Shown here piece by piece: positions 40,058 to 51,563 of a DNA stretch of 64,000 bases. Each line of letters begins with the position of its first letter. The first letter of the stretch is position 1. The translations under genes were made by a program, and so were the position numbers. The stretch is from Conexibacter woesei Iso977N. Lineage in GTDB: Bacteria; Actinomycetota; Thermoleophilia; Solirubrobacterales; Solirubrobacteraceae. The stretch lies in NCBI RefSeq assembly GCF_000424625.1, contig NZ_AUKG01000002.1, positions 1,302,001-1,366,000 on the forward strand, read 5' to 3'. The notes under the pieces were generated by a model. That model made no database searches. It saw only the letters and a list, made by a program, of their open reading frames with translations, and was not told the origin of the DNA.

Positions 40058-40987
40058 ATGGAGATCCGGCATCTGCGCACCATCGCCGCCGTGGCCCGCC
40101 ACGGCTCGTTCACGAAGGCGGGGGAGGAGCTCCACCTCGCCCAGTCCGCGATCTCGCAGCAGATCCGCCGCCTCGAGGGCGAGCTCGGCATCCAGGTCTT
40201 CACGCGCTCCTCGCGGTCGGTCGAGCTGACCGCCGAGGGCCGGCTCGTCCTCGACTACGCCCACCGCGTCCTGCACGAGGTCGAGGGGTTGCAGAGCGAG
40301 CTGGAGGAGCTGTCGGGCCTGCTGCGCGGCGAGCTCAAGCTCGGCGGCATGTACCCGACGGGGCTGTACGACCTCGCCGACGTGATCGCCGACTTCCACG
40401 AGCGCCACTCGGGCGTGGCGATCCACATGGTCGAGGGCACGCAGGACGAGCTGCTCGAGCAGCTGCGCACCGACGAGCTCGACGCGGCGTTCACCGCGGT
40501 CGACCCGGACGCGCTGGGCGAGGACTTCGCCGCGTCGCTGGTCTTCGAGGAGGAGTTCGTGGTGGCGCTGCCCGTCGACCACCCGCTGACCGCGCACGAC
40601 CACATCACCTACGAGCAGCTCGCCGCCGAGGACCTCGTCACCTACCGCGAGAACAGCGCGCTGCGCCTGCGCCTGGAGAAGGCGATGGCCAAGCTCGGCA
40701 TGCAGCCGCGCAACGCTTTCATCTGCACGGAGATGGGCGCGGTCCGCGCGCTCGTGTCCAAGGGCCTCGGCGTCGCGGTGCTCCCGCGCTCGATCGCCGC
40801 CGAGCCGGGCGCCGAGATCGCCTTCCGCCCGGTCGGGCCCGAGCTGCTGACGTGGCCGACCGCGCTGGTCTGGCGCGCGGGCCGCCGCCAGCCGCCGGCC
40901 GCCAAGGCCTTCCTCCAGCTCGCGCTCCAGCGCGCGGAGGAGACCGGGCGCGAGCCGCGCAGGGCGCCGGTCGCGCTGGTCGCCTAG
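40058..40987 (+). CDS. LysR-family transcriptional regulator in the men cluster
   Basis: This encodes 309 residues. The N-terminal winged helix reads MEIRHLRTIAAVARHGSFTK then AGEELHLAQSAISQQIRRLEGELGIQVFTRSSR. The linker helix and the periplasmic-binding-like effector domain (about 90-295; LKLGGMYPTGLYDLADVIADF, GLGVAVLPRSIA) follow. LysR regulators usually control the divergent gene, here menC, and themselves. The ligand is unknown; a menaquinone-pathway intermediate is a natural guess only. ATG 40058 is preceded by AAAGGC; the stop overlaps the menA stop as CTAG. Confidence 0.92.
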   Translation: MEIRHLRTIAAVARHGSFTKAGEELHLAQSAISQQIRRLEGELGIQVFTRSSRSVELTAEGRLVLDYAHRVLHEVEGLQSELEELSGLLRGELKLGGMYPTGLYDLADVIADFHERHSGVAIHMVEGTQDELLEQLRTDELDAAFTAVDPDALGEDFAASLVFEEEFVVALPVDHPLTAHDHITYEQLAAEDLVTYRENSALRLRLEKAMAKLGMQPRNAFICTEMGAVRALVSKGLGVAVLPRSIAAEPGAEIAFRPVGPELLTWPTALVWRAGRRQPPAAKAFLQLALQRAEETGREPRRAPVALVA

Positions 40988-41898
40988 CTCAGCAGCAGGC
41001 CGGCCGACAGCAGCACGCAGAAGACGAGCTGCATCATGCCGGTCTTGGCCAGCGCGCCGTTGAGCGTCGGGCCGTCGTCGTGCTGGCGCACGGTCCGGAC
41101 CAGCGGGACCGCCAGCGGCAGCGCCAGCCAGGTCAGCAGGACCCACGGGCCGACGTGGTTGCCGCCGGCCAGCCACACGATCGGCGGGATCAGGAACGCG
41201 ACGTAGACCTCGGCCGCGTAGATCGAGCGCGCCGCGCTGCGGCCCAGCCGGACCGCGAGCGTGCGCTTGCCGACGCGCGCGTCGGTCGGCGCGTCGCGGA
41301 TGTTGTTGACCGCCAGGATCGCGCTCGCGATCAGGCCGACGGGCACGGCGAGGGCGAACGCCTCCCACTCCAGCCTCTCGACCTGCGCGTAGTACGAGCC
41401 GGTCACCGCGACCAGGCCGAAGAACAGGAACACGAAGACGTCGCCGAGGCCCTCGTAGCCGTACGGCCGCGGGCCGCCGGTGTAGAGGACGCCCGCCAGG
41501 ATCGACGCGGCGCCGATCGCCAGGATCACCCAGCCGGCGATGACGATCAGGTAGATGCCGCACGCCACGGCCAGCGCGAACGACACGTAGGTCGCGGTCA
41601 GCACCTGCCTCGGCGGCACCAGCCCGCCCGCGGTGACGCGCACGGGGCCGAGGCGGTCCTCGGTGTCGGCGCCGCGGCGCGCGTCGGAGTAGTCGTTGGA
41701 CAGGTTCGCCCCGACCTGGATGAACACCGCGCCGAGCAGCGCGGCGATGAACGCGCCGACGCGCAGCGACGAGCGCTCGGCGGCCGCCAGCGCGGTCCCG
41801 ACGAGCACGGGCGCGACACCGGCCGGCAGCGTGCGCGGCCGCGCGGCGAGCAGCCAGATCTTGACGGGGGAGGGGCGCTGGGAGATGGCGTCTGACAT
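40984..41898 (-). CDS. menA: 1,4-dihydroxy-2-naphthoate polyprenyltransferase
   Basis: This UbiA-family membrane prenyltransferase attaches the isoprenoid chain to DHNA. The 304 residues have about nine membrane segments. The two aspartate-rich sites are [15 protein letters not shown] (NDxxD; prenyl diphosphate and magnesium) and [22 protein letters not shown] (DxxxD-type second site). The start is ATG 41898 ([21 protein letters not shown]). menB lies 21 bases upstream on the same strand, forming a menB-menA operon. Confidence 0.94.
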   Translation of the reverse strand: MSDAISQRPSPVKIWLLAARPRTLPAGVAPVLVGTALAAAERSSLRVGAFIAALLGAVFIQVGANLSNDYSDARRGADTEDRLGPVRVTAGGLVPPRQVLTATYVSFALAVACGIYLIVIAGWVILAIGAASILAGVLYTGGPRPYGYEGLGDVFVFLFFGLVAVTGSYYAQVERLEWEAFALAVPVGLIASAILAVNNIRDAPTDARVGKRTLAVRLGRSAARSIYAAEVYVAFLIPPIVWLAGGNHVGPWVLLTWLALPLAVPLVRTVRQHDDGPTLNGALAKTGMMQLVFCVLLSAGLLLS

Positions 41899-41919
41899 GT
41901 TGTAGGTCTCGGTCCGGCT

Positions 41920-42747
41920 CTATGCCCGGCGCGGGAACTGGGAGAAGTCGGGCTGCCGCTTCTCCTTGTAGGCCTCGCGCCCTTCCTTGGCCTCGTCGGA
42001 CCCGTAGAAGAGCAGGTTGGCGTCGTGGGCCAGCTGCTGGATCCCCGCGTAGCCGTCCTCGTGGGCGTGGAACGACGACTTCACCAGCCGCAGCGCGAAC
42101 GGCGACAGCTCCAGCATCTCACGACACCAGGAGACCGTCTCCTCCTCGAGCTTCTCCAGCGGCACGACCGCGTTGACCAACCCCATGTCCAACGCCTGCT
42201 TGGCGTCGTACTGGCGGCACAGCAGCCAGACCTCCTTGGCCTTCTTGGTGCCGATCAGGTCGCGCAGCAGCGACGCGCCGAAGCCGCCGTCCCAGGACCC
42301 GACCCGCGGCCCGGTCTGGCCGAAGCGCGCGTTGTCGGCGGCGATCGTCAGGTCGCAGCAGAGGTGCAGGACGTGGCCGCCGCCGATCGCGAAGCCGGCG
42401 ACGCTCGCGACGATCGGCTTGGGCAGGCGCCGCATCTGGACCTGGAGGTCGGTGACGTGGAAGCGCCCGACCTTCGCGCCCTCCGGGATGTAGCCGGTGT
42501 CGCCGCGGACGTTCTGGTCGCCGCCGCTGCAGAAGGCGTTCGGGCCCTCGCCGGTGAAGATGATCACGCCGACGTCGCCGTCCTCGCGGGCGCGCTCCAG
42601 CGCCTCGGAGACGTCGATCAGCGTCTTGGGCCGGAAGGCGTTGCGCACCTCCGGGCGGTCGATGGTGATCTTGGCGATGCCGTCGCCGCTGAGCTCGTAG
42701 CGGATGTCGGTGTAGTCGCCGTCGCCGGGGGTCCAAGTCACTGCCAT
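41920..42747 (-). CDS. menB: 1,4-dihydroxy-2-naphthoyl-CoA synthase
   Basis: This crotonase-fold enzyme closes the second ring of o-succinylbenzoyl-CoA. The 275 residues start at ATG 42747 ([20 protein letters not shown]), chosen over an upstream in-frame ATG that would run through the menE start. The diagnostic MenB residues are present: [14 protein letters not shown] (oxyanion loop), [36 protein letters not shown] and the late tail [15 protein letters not shown], characteristic of MenB. It diverges from menE by 25 bases. Confidence 0.95.
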   Translation of the reverse strand: MAVTWTPGDGDYTDIRYELSGDGIAKITIDRPEVRNAFRPKTLIDVSEALERAREDGDVGVIIFTGEGPNAFCSGGDQNVRGDTGYIPEGAKVGRFHVTDLQVQMRRLPKPIVASVAGFAIGGGHVLHLCCDLTIAADNARFGQTGPRVGSWDGGFGASLLRDLIGTKKAKEVWLLCRQYDAKQALDMGLVNAVVPLEKLEEETVSWCREMLELSPFALRLVKSSFHAHEDGYAGIQQLAHDANLLFYGSDEAKEGREAYKEKRQPDFSQFPRRA

Positions 42748-42759
42748 GGGTCGGCAGGC

Positions 42760-42765
42760 TACTTT
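42760..42765 (+). promoter_or_regulatory. -10 element of menE, leaderless type
   Basis: TACTTT lies exactly 7 bases before ATG 42773 in the 25-base menB-menE gap. Confidence 0.5.
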
Positions 42766-42772
42766 CCGAGCC

Positions 42773-44038
42773 ATGGTGGTCGAGTCCTGGCTGGTGCGGG
42801 CGGCGCGCGAGCGGCCCGCGCGGGCGGCGGTGAACGACGTGACGTACGCGGATCTGCTGGAGCGCGCGCGGGGCGTGGCGGCGGGGCTGCCGCGCGGCGC
42901 GCGGGTCGGGCTGGCGCTGGCGCCGGGGGAGGACTACGTGGTCGCGCTGCACGGCTGCCTGCTCGCCGGCGCGCTGGTCGTGCCGATCGACCTGCGGCTG
43001 ACCGAGGCGGAGCGGCCGGAAGTGGACGTGCTGCTCGAAGACGCAAAGCCGTTTACACCGGTTCGATTCGAGTCGGCCGACGAGCAGCACGACCTCGACG
43101 CGCCCGCGATCCTCGTGCACACCTCCGGGACCACTTCCGCTCCCAAGCCGATCCGCCTGACCTACGGCAACTGGCTCTGGTCCGCGCTCGGCTCCGCCGT
43201 CGCGCTCGGCGTCGACCCCGACGAGCGCTGGCTCTGCACGCTGCCGCTCTCGCACGTCGGCGGCCTGTCGATCCTGCTGCGCTCCGCGATCTACGGGACG
43301 ACCGCGGTCGTCCACGAGCGCTTCGAGACCCAGCGCGTCCTGCAAGCCCTACAACAACCCGACGGGCCGACCGTGGTCAGCCTCGTCCCGACGACGCTCG
43401 CGCGCCTGCTCGACGCCGGCCTGCAGGACCCGCCCGCGCTGCGCTGGGCGCTGCTCGGCGGCGCGCCGCTGCCGCCCGCGCTGATCGCCCGCGCCGAGGC
43501 GGCGGGTGTCCGGGTCGCGCCGACCTACGGGCTGACCGAGGCCTGCTCGCAGGTCGCCACCGCAGGCGTCCCGCTGTTCTGCACCCGCGTCGTGCTCGAC
43601 CCCGCCGACGGCGAGATCCTCGTCTCCGGCCCGACGCTCTCACCCGACGCGCGCACCGATGAGGACGGCCGTCTCCACACCGGCGACCTCGGCGCCTTCG
43701 ACGACGACGGCCTGCTGCGGATCGTCGGCCGCAAGGCCGACACGATCGTCACCGGTGGCGAGAACGTCGCGCCCGCCGAGGTCGAGGCGGTCCTGGAAGC
43801 GCACCCCGCCGTCGCCGAGGCCGGCGTCCTCGCGCGCCCCGACGACGAGTGGGGCGAGGCGGTCGTCGCGCTCGTCCGCCTCCGCGAGGGTGCGACCGCG
43901 ACCGCGCTCGACCTCCAGGACCACGCCCGCGCGCACCTCGCCCGCTTCAAGGTCCCCAAGGACGTCGTGGTGACCGCCGACCCGCTCCCGCGCACGGCCT
44001 CTGGAAAGCTCGTCCGTCGCGACCTGCGGTTCCCGTAA
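42773..44038 (+). CDS. menE: o-succinylbenzoate-CoA ligase
   Basis: This ANL-superfamily adenylating enzyme activates o-succinylbenzoate. The 421 residues carry the phosphate loop [35 protein letters not shown] (a MenE-like stretch), [51 protein letters not shown] and the C-terminal catalytic lysine in [13 protein letters not shown]. It is shorter than generic acyl-CoA synthetases, as MenE usually is. The start is ATG 42773, with an adjacent GTG at 42776. Confidence 0.93.
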   Translation: MVVESWLVRAARERPARAAVNDVTYADLLERARGVAAGLPRGARVGLALAPGEDYVVALHGCLLAGALVVPIDLRLTEAERPEVDVLLEDAKPFTPVRFESADEQHDLDAPAILVHTSGTTSAPKPIRLTYGNWLWSALGSAVALGVDPDERWLCTLPLSHVGGLSILLRSAIYGTTAVVHERFETQRVLQALQQPDGPTVVSLVPTTLARLLDAGLQDPPALRWALLGGAPLPPALIARAEAAGVRVAPTYGLTEACSQVATAGVPLFCTRVVLDPADGEILVSGPTLSPDARTDEDGRLHTGDLGAFDDDGLLRIVGRKADTIVTGGENVAPAEVEAVLEAHPAVAEAGVLARPDDEWGEAVVALVRLREGATATALDLQDHARAHLARFKVPKDVVVTADPLPRTASGKLVRRDLRFP

Positions 44039-44049
44039 CTTCTGCACCG

Positions 44050-45495
44050 ATGAAGCCGTTCTCACCATCGATGCGAACCCTGAGCTCCCTCGCGGCCACC
44101 GCGACCACCCTCGGCGTGCTGATCGTGGCCGCCGCGCCCGCAGGCGCCGCCGGCTGGCCGAAGACGCTGGTCGTCGACCAGACTGCCGGCCCGTACACGA
44201 CGATCAACGCCGCGCTCCAGGACGCGGTCAAGGACGACACGATCGACGTCCACGCCGGCACCTACGTCGAGAGCGTCCTGGCCGACCAGACGCACGGCGT
44301 CACGATCCACGGCGAGCCCGGCGCGGTCATCCAGGCGCCGCCTGGCGCGCCGTTCGCGGTGACGGTCTCGGGGACGTCGATCACGCTCGACCACCTGACG
44401 ATCAACGGTGGCGACGGCGGCGTGCTCATGGGCGCGTTCTACGACGAGATCACCAACAGCACGATCACCGCGCCCAACACCGCGGTCGAGATGGACGGCC
44501 CGTTCGCCTTCGCGATCGACCGCAGCGTGCTGCGGGCCACCGCGCCGTCCGGCGTCGCGCTGCGCGCCACCACCGTCGCCACGCCGGACTTCCCGGAGAA
44601 GCTCGACGTCTCGACGTCGGTCCTCGCAGGCGGGCCGGCCGGCTCCGGCCTGTCGCTCGTCTCCGACGGCAGCAAGTACGGGGGCGACGGCGTCGCCGCG
44701 ACGCTGACCTCGTCGACCGTGGCGGGCGCCCCGACCGCGCTGACCAGCGCGCAGGTCGCCGGGGGCGGCCCGAACAGCTTCACCGCCTACAACTCGATCG
44801 TGCACGGCGCGGCGCCGGGCCTCACCGGCTGGCGCAACGAGACCGCTGCGACCGACGCCGCCACCTTCGCCGGGGGCGGCGCCGACGGCGACTTCCACGT
44901 CTGCTCCGGGGCGCCGGCGGTCGGCTACACCGACGCCAACCCGCGCCCGGCCGTCCTGCGCGCGCCGACCTCGCCGGCCTTCGCCACGACCACCGACCTC
45001 GACGGCGTCGCGCGCAGCGGCGACGGCGCGGCCCCCGGCGCCTACGAGCCGACGGGGACGAGCTGCGCGGCGACGACGCCGGACGTCAAGCACGCCGCGA
45101 AGGACGTGACCGCGCCGACCGTCCGCATCACGCGCCAGGCGAAGGTCCGCCGCTTCCGCCTGCGCACGGTCAAGCACCACCACGTCGCCAACCGCGTGCG
45201 CTTCGGCGGCCACGTCGGCGACGCGAGCGGCGTCGCCGGCGTTCAGCTGGTCCTGCGCCGGCTCGGTGGCAGGGCCGGCACGTGCCGCTACCTGAGCCCC
45301 GCCAAGCGCCGGGTCGTCACGACGTCGTGCAAGGCGACGGGCCCGGCCGTGAGGGCCGCCGTCCACGGCACGACGTGGAGCTGGAAGATCCCCGCGGGCT
45401 ATGCGCTGCCGGCCGGCAGGTGGCAGCTGCAGGCGGTCGCGACCGACCGGGCGGGCAACGTCGCGACATCCGTGCTGCACTTCACGGTGACGTGA
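44050..45495 (+). CDS. secreted beta-helix protein
   Basis: This encodes 481 residues with a signal peptide (LAATATTLGVLIVAAAPAGAA) after MKPFSPSMRTLSS; ATG 44071 is an alternative start. The N-terminal half has the spacing of right-handed beta-helix or pectin-lyase-like proteins (TINAALQDAVKDDTIDVHAG then TYVESVLAD; VTIHGEPGAVI; ITLDHLTING; ITNSTITAPNTAVEM). The C-terminal part is an Ig-like domain (VRFGGHVGDASGVAGVQLVL; WQLQAVATDRAGNVATS). No catalytic motif stands out. It may be a surface protein acting on or binding polysaccharide. It overlaps the following methyltransferase by GTGA. Confidence 0.8.
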   Translation: MKPFSPSMRTLSSLAATATTLGVLIVAAAPAGAAGWPKTLVVDQTAGPYTTINAALQDAVKDDTIDVHAGTYVESVLADQTHGVTIHGEPGAVIQAPPGAPFAVTVSGTSITLDHLTINGGDGGVLMGAFYDEITNSTITAPNTAVEMDGPFAFAIDRSVLRATAPSGVALRATTVATPDFPEKLDVSTSVLAGGPAGSGLSLVSDGSKYGGDGVAATLTSSTVAGAPTALTSAQVAGGGPNSFTAYNSIVHGAAPGLTGWRNETAATDAATFAGGGADGDFHVCSGAPAVGYTDANPRPAVLRAPTSPAFATTTDLDGVARSGDGAAPGAYEPTGTSCAATTPDVKHAAKDVTAPTVRITRQAKVRRFRLRTVKHHHVANRVRFGGHVGDASGVAGVQLVLRRLGGRAGTCRYLSPAKRRVVTTSCKATGPAVRAAVHGTTWSWKIPAGYALPAGRWQLQAVATDRAGNVATSVLHFTVT

Positions 45496-46349
45496 TCGAC
45501 GAGACCGACCCTGAAGAGCAGCGCGCCAACGCCCGCGAGCGGTGGGAGAACGCGGCGCCGCGCTGGGAGGACCGCGTCGGCGGGTTCCTGGACGGCACGC
45601 TGCCGCTCGCGCACTGGATGGTCGACGCGCTGGCGCCGCAGCCGGGCCAGCGCGTCCTGGAGCTGGCCGCGGGCCGCGGCGACGTCGGCTTCCTGGCCGC
45701 CGAGCTGCTGCAGCCCGGCGGCGAGCTGATCAGCACCGACGGGGCGGAGGCGATGGTCGAGGTCGCCAGGCAGCGCGGCGAGCAGCTCGGCCTGACCAAC
45801 GTGGAGTACAAGCCGATGGAGCTGGAATGGGTCGACGCGAAGCTCGCGTCGCTCGACGGCATCCTCTGCCGCCACGGCTACCAGCACGCCGTCGATCCCG
45901 AGGCCGCGTTCCGCGAGGCGCGCCGCGTGCTCAAGCCCGGCGCCAAGCTCGTGCTCGCGGTCTGGACGACGCCGGAGGAGAACCCCTGGCTGGCGGCGAT
46001 CAACACCGCGGCGGAGTCGCTGGGCCTGCAGGAGCCGGCCGCGCCCGGCGCGCCCGGAGCCTTCGCGCTCAGCGATCCCCAGCGCCTCGCCGACCTGCTG
46101 CAGGACGCCGGCTTCGACACGCCTACGATCACCCCGATCGACCTCACCTTCACGGCCCCGGCGTCCGACGCCTGGTTCGAGACGCTGCGCGCGATGTCAT
46201 CGTCGTTGCAGCCGCTCCTCGACGGCCTCGCGCCCGCCGACCACTACAAGTTCCGCGACGCCATCGACGCGATCTGGGCACCGTTCGTCAACGACGACGG
46301 CAGCGTCGCGATCCCCGGTCGCAGCCTGGGAGCCGTCGCCGAGGCGTAG
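45492..46349 (+). CDS. UbiE/MenG-like class I SAM methyltransferase
   Basis: This encodes 285 residues from a GTG overlapping the previous stop. Rossmann-fold methyltransferase motifs are clear: motif [19 protein letters not shown], motif [39 protein letters not shown] and motif [17 protein letters not shown]. It is a possible demethylmenaquinone methyltransferase (MenG), the one men step without an assigned gene here. However, it sits 1.4 kb past menE behind an unrelated gene, and this subfamily has many substrates, so no symbol is given. Confidence 0.85.
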   Translation: MIDETDPEEQRANARERWENAAPRWEDRVGGFLDGTLPLAHWMVDALAPQPGQRVLELAAGRGDVGFLAAELLQPGGELISTDGAEAMVEVARQRGEQLGLTNVEYKPMELEWVDAKLASLDGILCRHGYQHAVDPEAAFREARRVLKPGAKLVLAVWTTPEENPWLAAINTAAESLGLQEPAAPGAPGAFALSDPQRLADLLQDAGFDTPTITPIDLTFTAPASDAWFETLRAMSSSLQPLLDGLAPADHYKFRDAIDAIWAPFVNDDGSVAIPGRSLGAVAEA

Positions 46350-46353
46350 CTCA

Positions 46354-46359
46354 TAGACT
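46354..46359 (+). promoter_or_regulatory. -10 element of ilvC
   Basis: TAGACT lies 10 bases before ATG 46370, in the 20-base gap after the methyltransferase gene. Confidence 0.4.
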
Positions 46360-46369
46360 GCTCCGTCCT

Positions 46370-47359
46370 ATGTTCTACGACGACGACGCAGATCTCACCC
46401 TTCTCGACGGCAAGACCGTCGCCATCATCGGGTTCGGCTCCCAGGGCCATGCCCACGCCCAGAACCTGAAGGACTCGGGTGTGAACGTCGTCGTAGGCCT
46501 GCGCGAGGACTCCGCTTCGGTGCAGCAGGCCAAGGACGCCGGCCTCACCGTCAAGTCGGTCGCCGACGCCGCCTCCGAGGGCGACGTCGTGATGCTGCTC
46601 GTCCCGGACGAGCTGCACGGCCAGGTCTGGGAGAACGAGGTCAAGGACGGCATCGCCGAGGGCAACCTGCTGCTCTTCGGCCACGGCTTCTCCGTCCTCT
46701 ACGAGACCGTCCAGCCGCCCGCCGGCGTCGACGTCGCGCTCGCCGCCCCGAAGGGCCCGGGCCACCTCGTCCGCCGCCAGTACACCGAGGGCTCCGGCGT
46801 CCCGGGCCTGATCGCGATCCACCAGGACGCGACCGGCAACGCCAAGGATCTGGCGCTGGCCTACGCGAAGGGCATCGGCTGCACCCGCGGCGGCGTCTTC
46901 GAGACGACGTTCAAGGAGGAGACCGAGACCGATCTCTTCGGCGAGCAGGCCGTCCTCTGCGGCGGCGCGTCCGCGCTGGTCCAGGCGGGCTTCGACACGC
47001 TCGTCGAGGCCGGCTACGACCCGCAGATGGCCTACTTCGAGTGCCTCCACGAGCTCAAGCTGATCGTGGACCTCATGTACGAGAAGGGCCTGTCGGGGAT
47101 GCGCTACTCGATCTCCAACACCGCCGAGTACGGCGACTACACGCGCGGCCCGCGCGTCGTCAACGACGACACCAAGGCCGAGATGAGGCGCATCCTGGGC
47201 GAGATCCAGGACGGCACGTTCGCGCGCGAGTGGATCGCCGAGAACAACGCCGGCCAGGAGAACTTCAAGCGCATGCGCGCCGAGCAGGCCGACACGCAGG
47301 TCGAGCACGTCGGCAAGGAGCTCCGCTCGCACATGGACTGGATCCAGACCGAGTTCTAG
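46370..47359 (+). CDS. ilvC: ketol-acid reductoisomerase (class I)
   Basis: This converts acetolactate or acetohydroxybutyrate to the dihydroxy acids, using NADPH and magnesium. The 329 residues start [20 protein letters not shown] with the nucleotide motif [13 protein letters not shown]. The metal ligands are in the [12 protein letters not shown] and [18 protein letters not shown] motifs, plus [13 protein letters not shown] and [16 protein letters not shown]. The length is typical of the short class I form. It is separated from ilvBN by 15 kb; ilvD is not in the window. Confidence 0.96.
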   Translation: MFYDDDADLTLLDGKTVAIIGFGSQGHAHAQNLKDSGVNVVVGLREDSASVQQAKDAGLTVKSVADAASEGDVVMLLVPDELHGQVWENEVKDGIAEGNLLLFGHGFSVLYETVQPPAGVDVALAAPKGPGHLVRRQYTEGSGVPGLIAIHQDATGNAKDLALAYAKGIGCTRGGVFETTFKEETETDLFGEQAVLCGGASALVQAGFDTLVEAGYDPQMAYFECLHELKLIVDLMYEKGLSGMRYSISNTAEYGDYTRGPRVVNDDTKAEMRRILGEIQDGTFAREWIAENNAGQENFKRMRAEQADTQVEHVGKELRSHMDWIQTEF

Positions 47360-47376
47360 TCCCGGTTCGGTTTCGC

Positions 47377-48623
<1,247 letters not shown>

Positions 48624-48624
<1 letters not shown>

Positions 48625-50228
48625 TGACCCGGGTCCTCGTCGCCGAGAAGATCGGCGCCAGCGGCATCGACCTGCTCAAGTCGCACTTCGACGTCGACCT
48701 CGCGTTCGACATCGACGGCTTCGACTTCGCCGAGCGCATCGGCGAGTACGACGGCCTGCTGATCCGCTCGGCCACGAAGATGACGGCCGACCTGATCGAC
48801 AAGTCGACCAACCTGAAGGCCATCGGCCGCGCCGGCGTCGGCGTCGACAACGTCGACGTCCCGGCCGCGACCAAGCGCGGCATCATCGTCGCCAACGCGC
48901 CGGAGTCCAACGTCGTCACCGCCGCCGAGCACACGATGGCGTTGTTGTTGGCCTTGGCCCGCAACGTGCCGCAGGCCCACGCCGCGCTCAGCGGCTCCGG
49001 CAAGTGGGAGCGCTCGAAGTGGTCGGGCGTCGAGCTCGACGGCAAGGTGCTGGGCATCCTCGGCTTCGGCCGGATCGGCCAGCTCGTCGCCGCCCGCGCC
49101 AAGGGCTTCGGCATGCGCGTCGTCGCCTACGACCCGTTCGTGTCCGCCGAGCGCTACAAGGACCTCGGCGTCGAGAAGGCCGAGAACTCGGACGGCGTCT
49201 ACGCGGTCGCCGACTTCCTGACGCTGCACCTGCCCAAGACGCCGGAGACCGAGGGCTGGCTGGACGCCGAGGCGATCGCCAAGTGCAAGGGCGGCGTCAA
49301 GGTCCTCAACGTCGCCCGCGGCCCGCTGATCAACGACGATGACTTGATCGCCGCGCTCGACAGCGGCAAGGTCGGCGGCGCGGCGCTGGACGTCTTCCGC
49401 TCCGAGCCCGTCACCGAGTCGCCGTACTTCGGCCGCCCCAACGTGATCGTGACGCCGCACCTCGGCGCCTCGACCGCCGAGGCGACCGACCGCGCCGGCT
49501 TCCAGGCCGCCGAGCAGGTCGTCGCGGCGCTCACCGGCGGCGCGGTCACCACGGCCGTCAACGTCCCGGCGATCAGGGCGGAGGACCTCGAGGTCCTCGG
49601 CCCGTACGTCCCGCTGTGCCGGCACCTGGGCCGCCTCGCGGTCACGCTGGCCGACGCCTCCTCGATCGACCGCATCGAGGTCGAGCTGCTCGGCAGGATC
49701 GCCGACCGCGACACGCGGCCGCTGGCGACCGCCACGCTGCTCGGCGTCCTGCAGGGCCACACCGAGGAGGACGTCAACTCGGTCAACGCGCCCGCGGTCG
49801 CCGACGAGCGCGGCATCGAGGTCGTCGAGACCAAGAACGCCTCGTCGCGCGACTTCGAGAACCTCGTGCGCGTGACGGTCACCGCCGGGGACAAGAGGAC
49901 CCGCGTGGTCGGCACGACGTTCGGCCGCCGCAACCGCCCGCACCTGCTCGAGGCGTGGGGTCAGCGCTTCGACGTCCAGCTCGACGAGCACCTCGCGGTG
50001 TTCCGCTACGGCGACCGCCCCGGCATGATCGGCCGGATCGGCGCGGCGTTCGGCGACGCGGGCGTGAACATCGTCTCGGCCGCCGTCGGCCGCCAGGACG
50101 AGGACGCCGCGGGCACGACCGCCGAGGCCGTGATGGTCGTCACCACCGACGGCGCCGTGCCGCGCGACGTCGTCGCGAGCGTCGTCGCCTCGGACGGCTT
50201 CGTGGCCGGCCAGGCGATCACGCTCTAG
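48624..50228 (+). CDS. serA: D-3-phosphoglycerate dehydrogenase
   Basis: This catalyses the first step of serine synthesis. The 534 residues are the long form: substrate/NAD domains (IGRAGVGVDNVDVPAATKRG, GILGFGRIGQLVAARAKGFG, LNVARGPLINDDDLIAAL, catalytic ITPHLGAST-type VTPHLGAS), an intervening ASB domain (about 330-450) and a C-terminal ACT domain (LAVFRYGDRPGMIGRIGAAF) that binds serine for feedback inhibition. The start codon shares its A with the serC stop (TGATG). A terminator follows, so serC-serA is a two-gene transcript. Confidence 0.96.
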
Positions 50229-50255
50229 CCCTCAGGCGGACAACGCTCCACAAAG

Positions 50256-50290
50256 GCGCCCCGGACCGCAGGTTCGGGGCGCTTTACGTT
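50256..50290 (+). terminator. terminator after serA
   Basis: A 12-bp GC stem (50256-50267 with 50271-50282, one G-U pair) is followed by TTTACGTT. It separates serC-serA from the sugar ABC operon. Confidence 0.75.
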
Positions 50291-50309
50291 GGGTAAGCAA
50301 CCTGACGCC

Positions 50310-51563
50310 ATGTCGAGTCGGGTCATCTCGGTCCTGGCGCTCGTCGCCGCGGTGTTCGCGGTTGCGGCGTGCGGGGGCTCATCGGACAAGTCCGGAGCGG
50401 TCACGCTCAACTGGTGGGCGGGCAACCAGCCCGGCGGTTCCTTCCAGAAGGCGGCCGAGTACTGCTCGCAGCACTCCAACGGCGAGTACAGGATCAAGGT
50501 CAACCTGCTGGGGACCGACGCCGACTCGCAGCGCCAGTCGCTCGTCCGCCGCCTCGCCGCGGGCGACAGCTCGATCGACCTGATGGCCATGGACGTGGTC
50601 TGGACCGCGGAGTTCGCGGAGGCCAAGTGGATCCTGCCGTTCCCGTCCGACGACGCCAACGAGCTCAAGCAGGACCGCCTCGCCGGCCCGCTGAAGACCG
50701 CGACCTACCAGGGCAAGCTCTACGCCGCGCCCGGCAACTCCAACACCCAGCTGCTCTGGTACCGCAAGTCCCAGCTGAGGGGCGAGCCGGTCCCGAGGAC
50801 CTGGCAGCAGCTGATCGACACGGCCAAGAAGCTCAGGACGACCATCGCCTACACCAACGCTCAGTACGAGGGCACGACCGTGTGGTTCAACTCGGTCATC
50901 CAGGCGGCGGGCGGCTCGATCCTGGACCCGACGGGCACGAGGGCGGTCCTCGGCCAGCCCGCGCTGAAGGCGATCCAGATCATGAAGGACTTCGCGGCCG
51001 GCCCGGGCAACCCGACGCTGCCGGCGGCCAAGGAGGACCAGGCGCGCCAGGCCTTCGAGGTCGACAGCGGCACGGCGTTCGAGCTCAACTACCCGTTCGT
51101 GTACGCCTCGGCCCAGAGCAACACCACCGTCAAGGGCCTCAAGGACGACATCAAGTGGGCGCCGTACCCGTCGGTCACGCCCGGCGGCCCGAACCGCGCG
51201 CCGATCGGCGGCTTCAACTGGGGCGTGGGCGCGCACACCAAGCACCCCAAGCAGGCCTTCGACGCCGCGACCTGCCTGGCCTCCGAGCAGCCCGAGCGCC
51301 TCTACGCGCAGCTCGACTCGCTGCCGCCGACGCTGAGCAAGGTCTACGACGACCCGAAGTTCCAGAAGTCCTATCCCTTCAGCGACATCGTCAGGAAGCA
51401 GATCGACTCCGCGGGCGTCCGGCCGGTCTCGCCGCTGTACGCCGACGTGTCGCTGGCCGTCTACACGACGCTGTCGCCCGCCGCGAAGCTCGATCCGCCG
51501 GCCGCGCTGAAGCAACTGACCTCGCGCGTCAGGGACGCGCTGCAATCGAAGGGGCTGCTCTAG
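50310..51563 (+). CDS. sugar ABC transporter substrate-binding lipoprotein
   Basis: This encodes 417 residues. The start at ATG 50310 gives a proper lipoprotein signal (MSSRVISVLALVAAVFAVAACGG, cysteine at about 21); an upstream in-frame TTG is rejected. It is a family 1 extracellular binding protein: LNWWAGNQPGGSFQKAAEYC, the hinge LMAMDVVWTAEFAEAKWILPF, GNSNTQLLWYRKSQL and GGFNWGVGAHTKHPKQAFD. The closest known types bind trehalose, maltose or related glucosides (LpqY/ThuE-like), but the exact sugar is not determined. It is followed by two permeases and the ATPase. Confidence 0.9.
   Translation: MSSRVISVLALVAAVFAVAACGGSSDKSGAVTLNWWAGNQPGGSFQKAAEYCSQHSNGEYRIKVNLLGTDADSQRQSLVRRLAAGDSSIDLMAMDVVWTAEFAEAKWILPFPSDDANELKQDRLAGPLKTATYQGKLYAAPGNSNTQLLWYRKSQLRGEPVPRTWQQLIDTAKKLRTTIAYTNAQYEGTTVWFNSVIQAAGGSILDPTGTRAVLGQPALKAIQIMKDFAAGPGNPTLPAAKEDQARQAFEVDSGTAFELNYPFVYASAQSNTTVKGLKDDIKWAPYPSVTPGGPNRAPIGGFNWGVGAHTKHPKQAFDAATCLASEQPERLYAQLDSLPPTLSKVYDDPKFQKSYPFSDIVRKQIDSAGVRPVSPLYADVSLAVYTTLSPAAKLDPPAALKQLTSRVRDALQSKGLL

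Noticed and set aside
42746-42772. Longer N-termini for menB and menE
   Set aside because: They would overlap each other's starts, and the -10 at 42760 and conserved N-termini support the shorter forms.
48941-48960. Runs of TTG leucine codons (for example in serA and gatA) as a possible signal
   Set aside because: They occur in frame within conserved proteins and at scattered places, so they look like ordinary codon choice and not a recoding or regulatory site.
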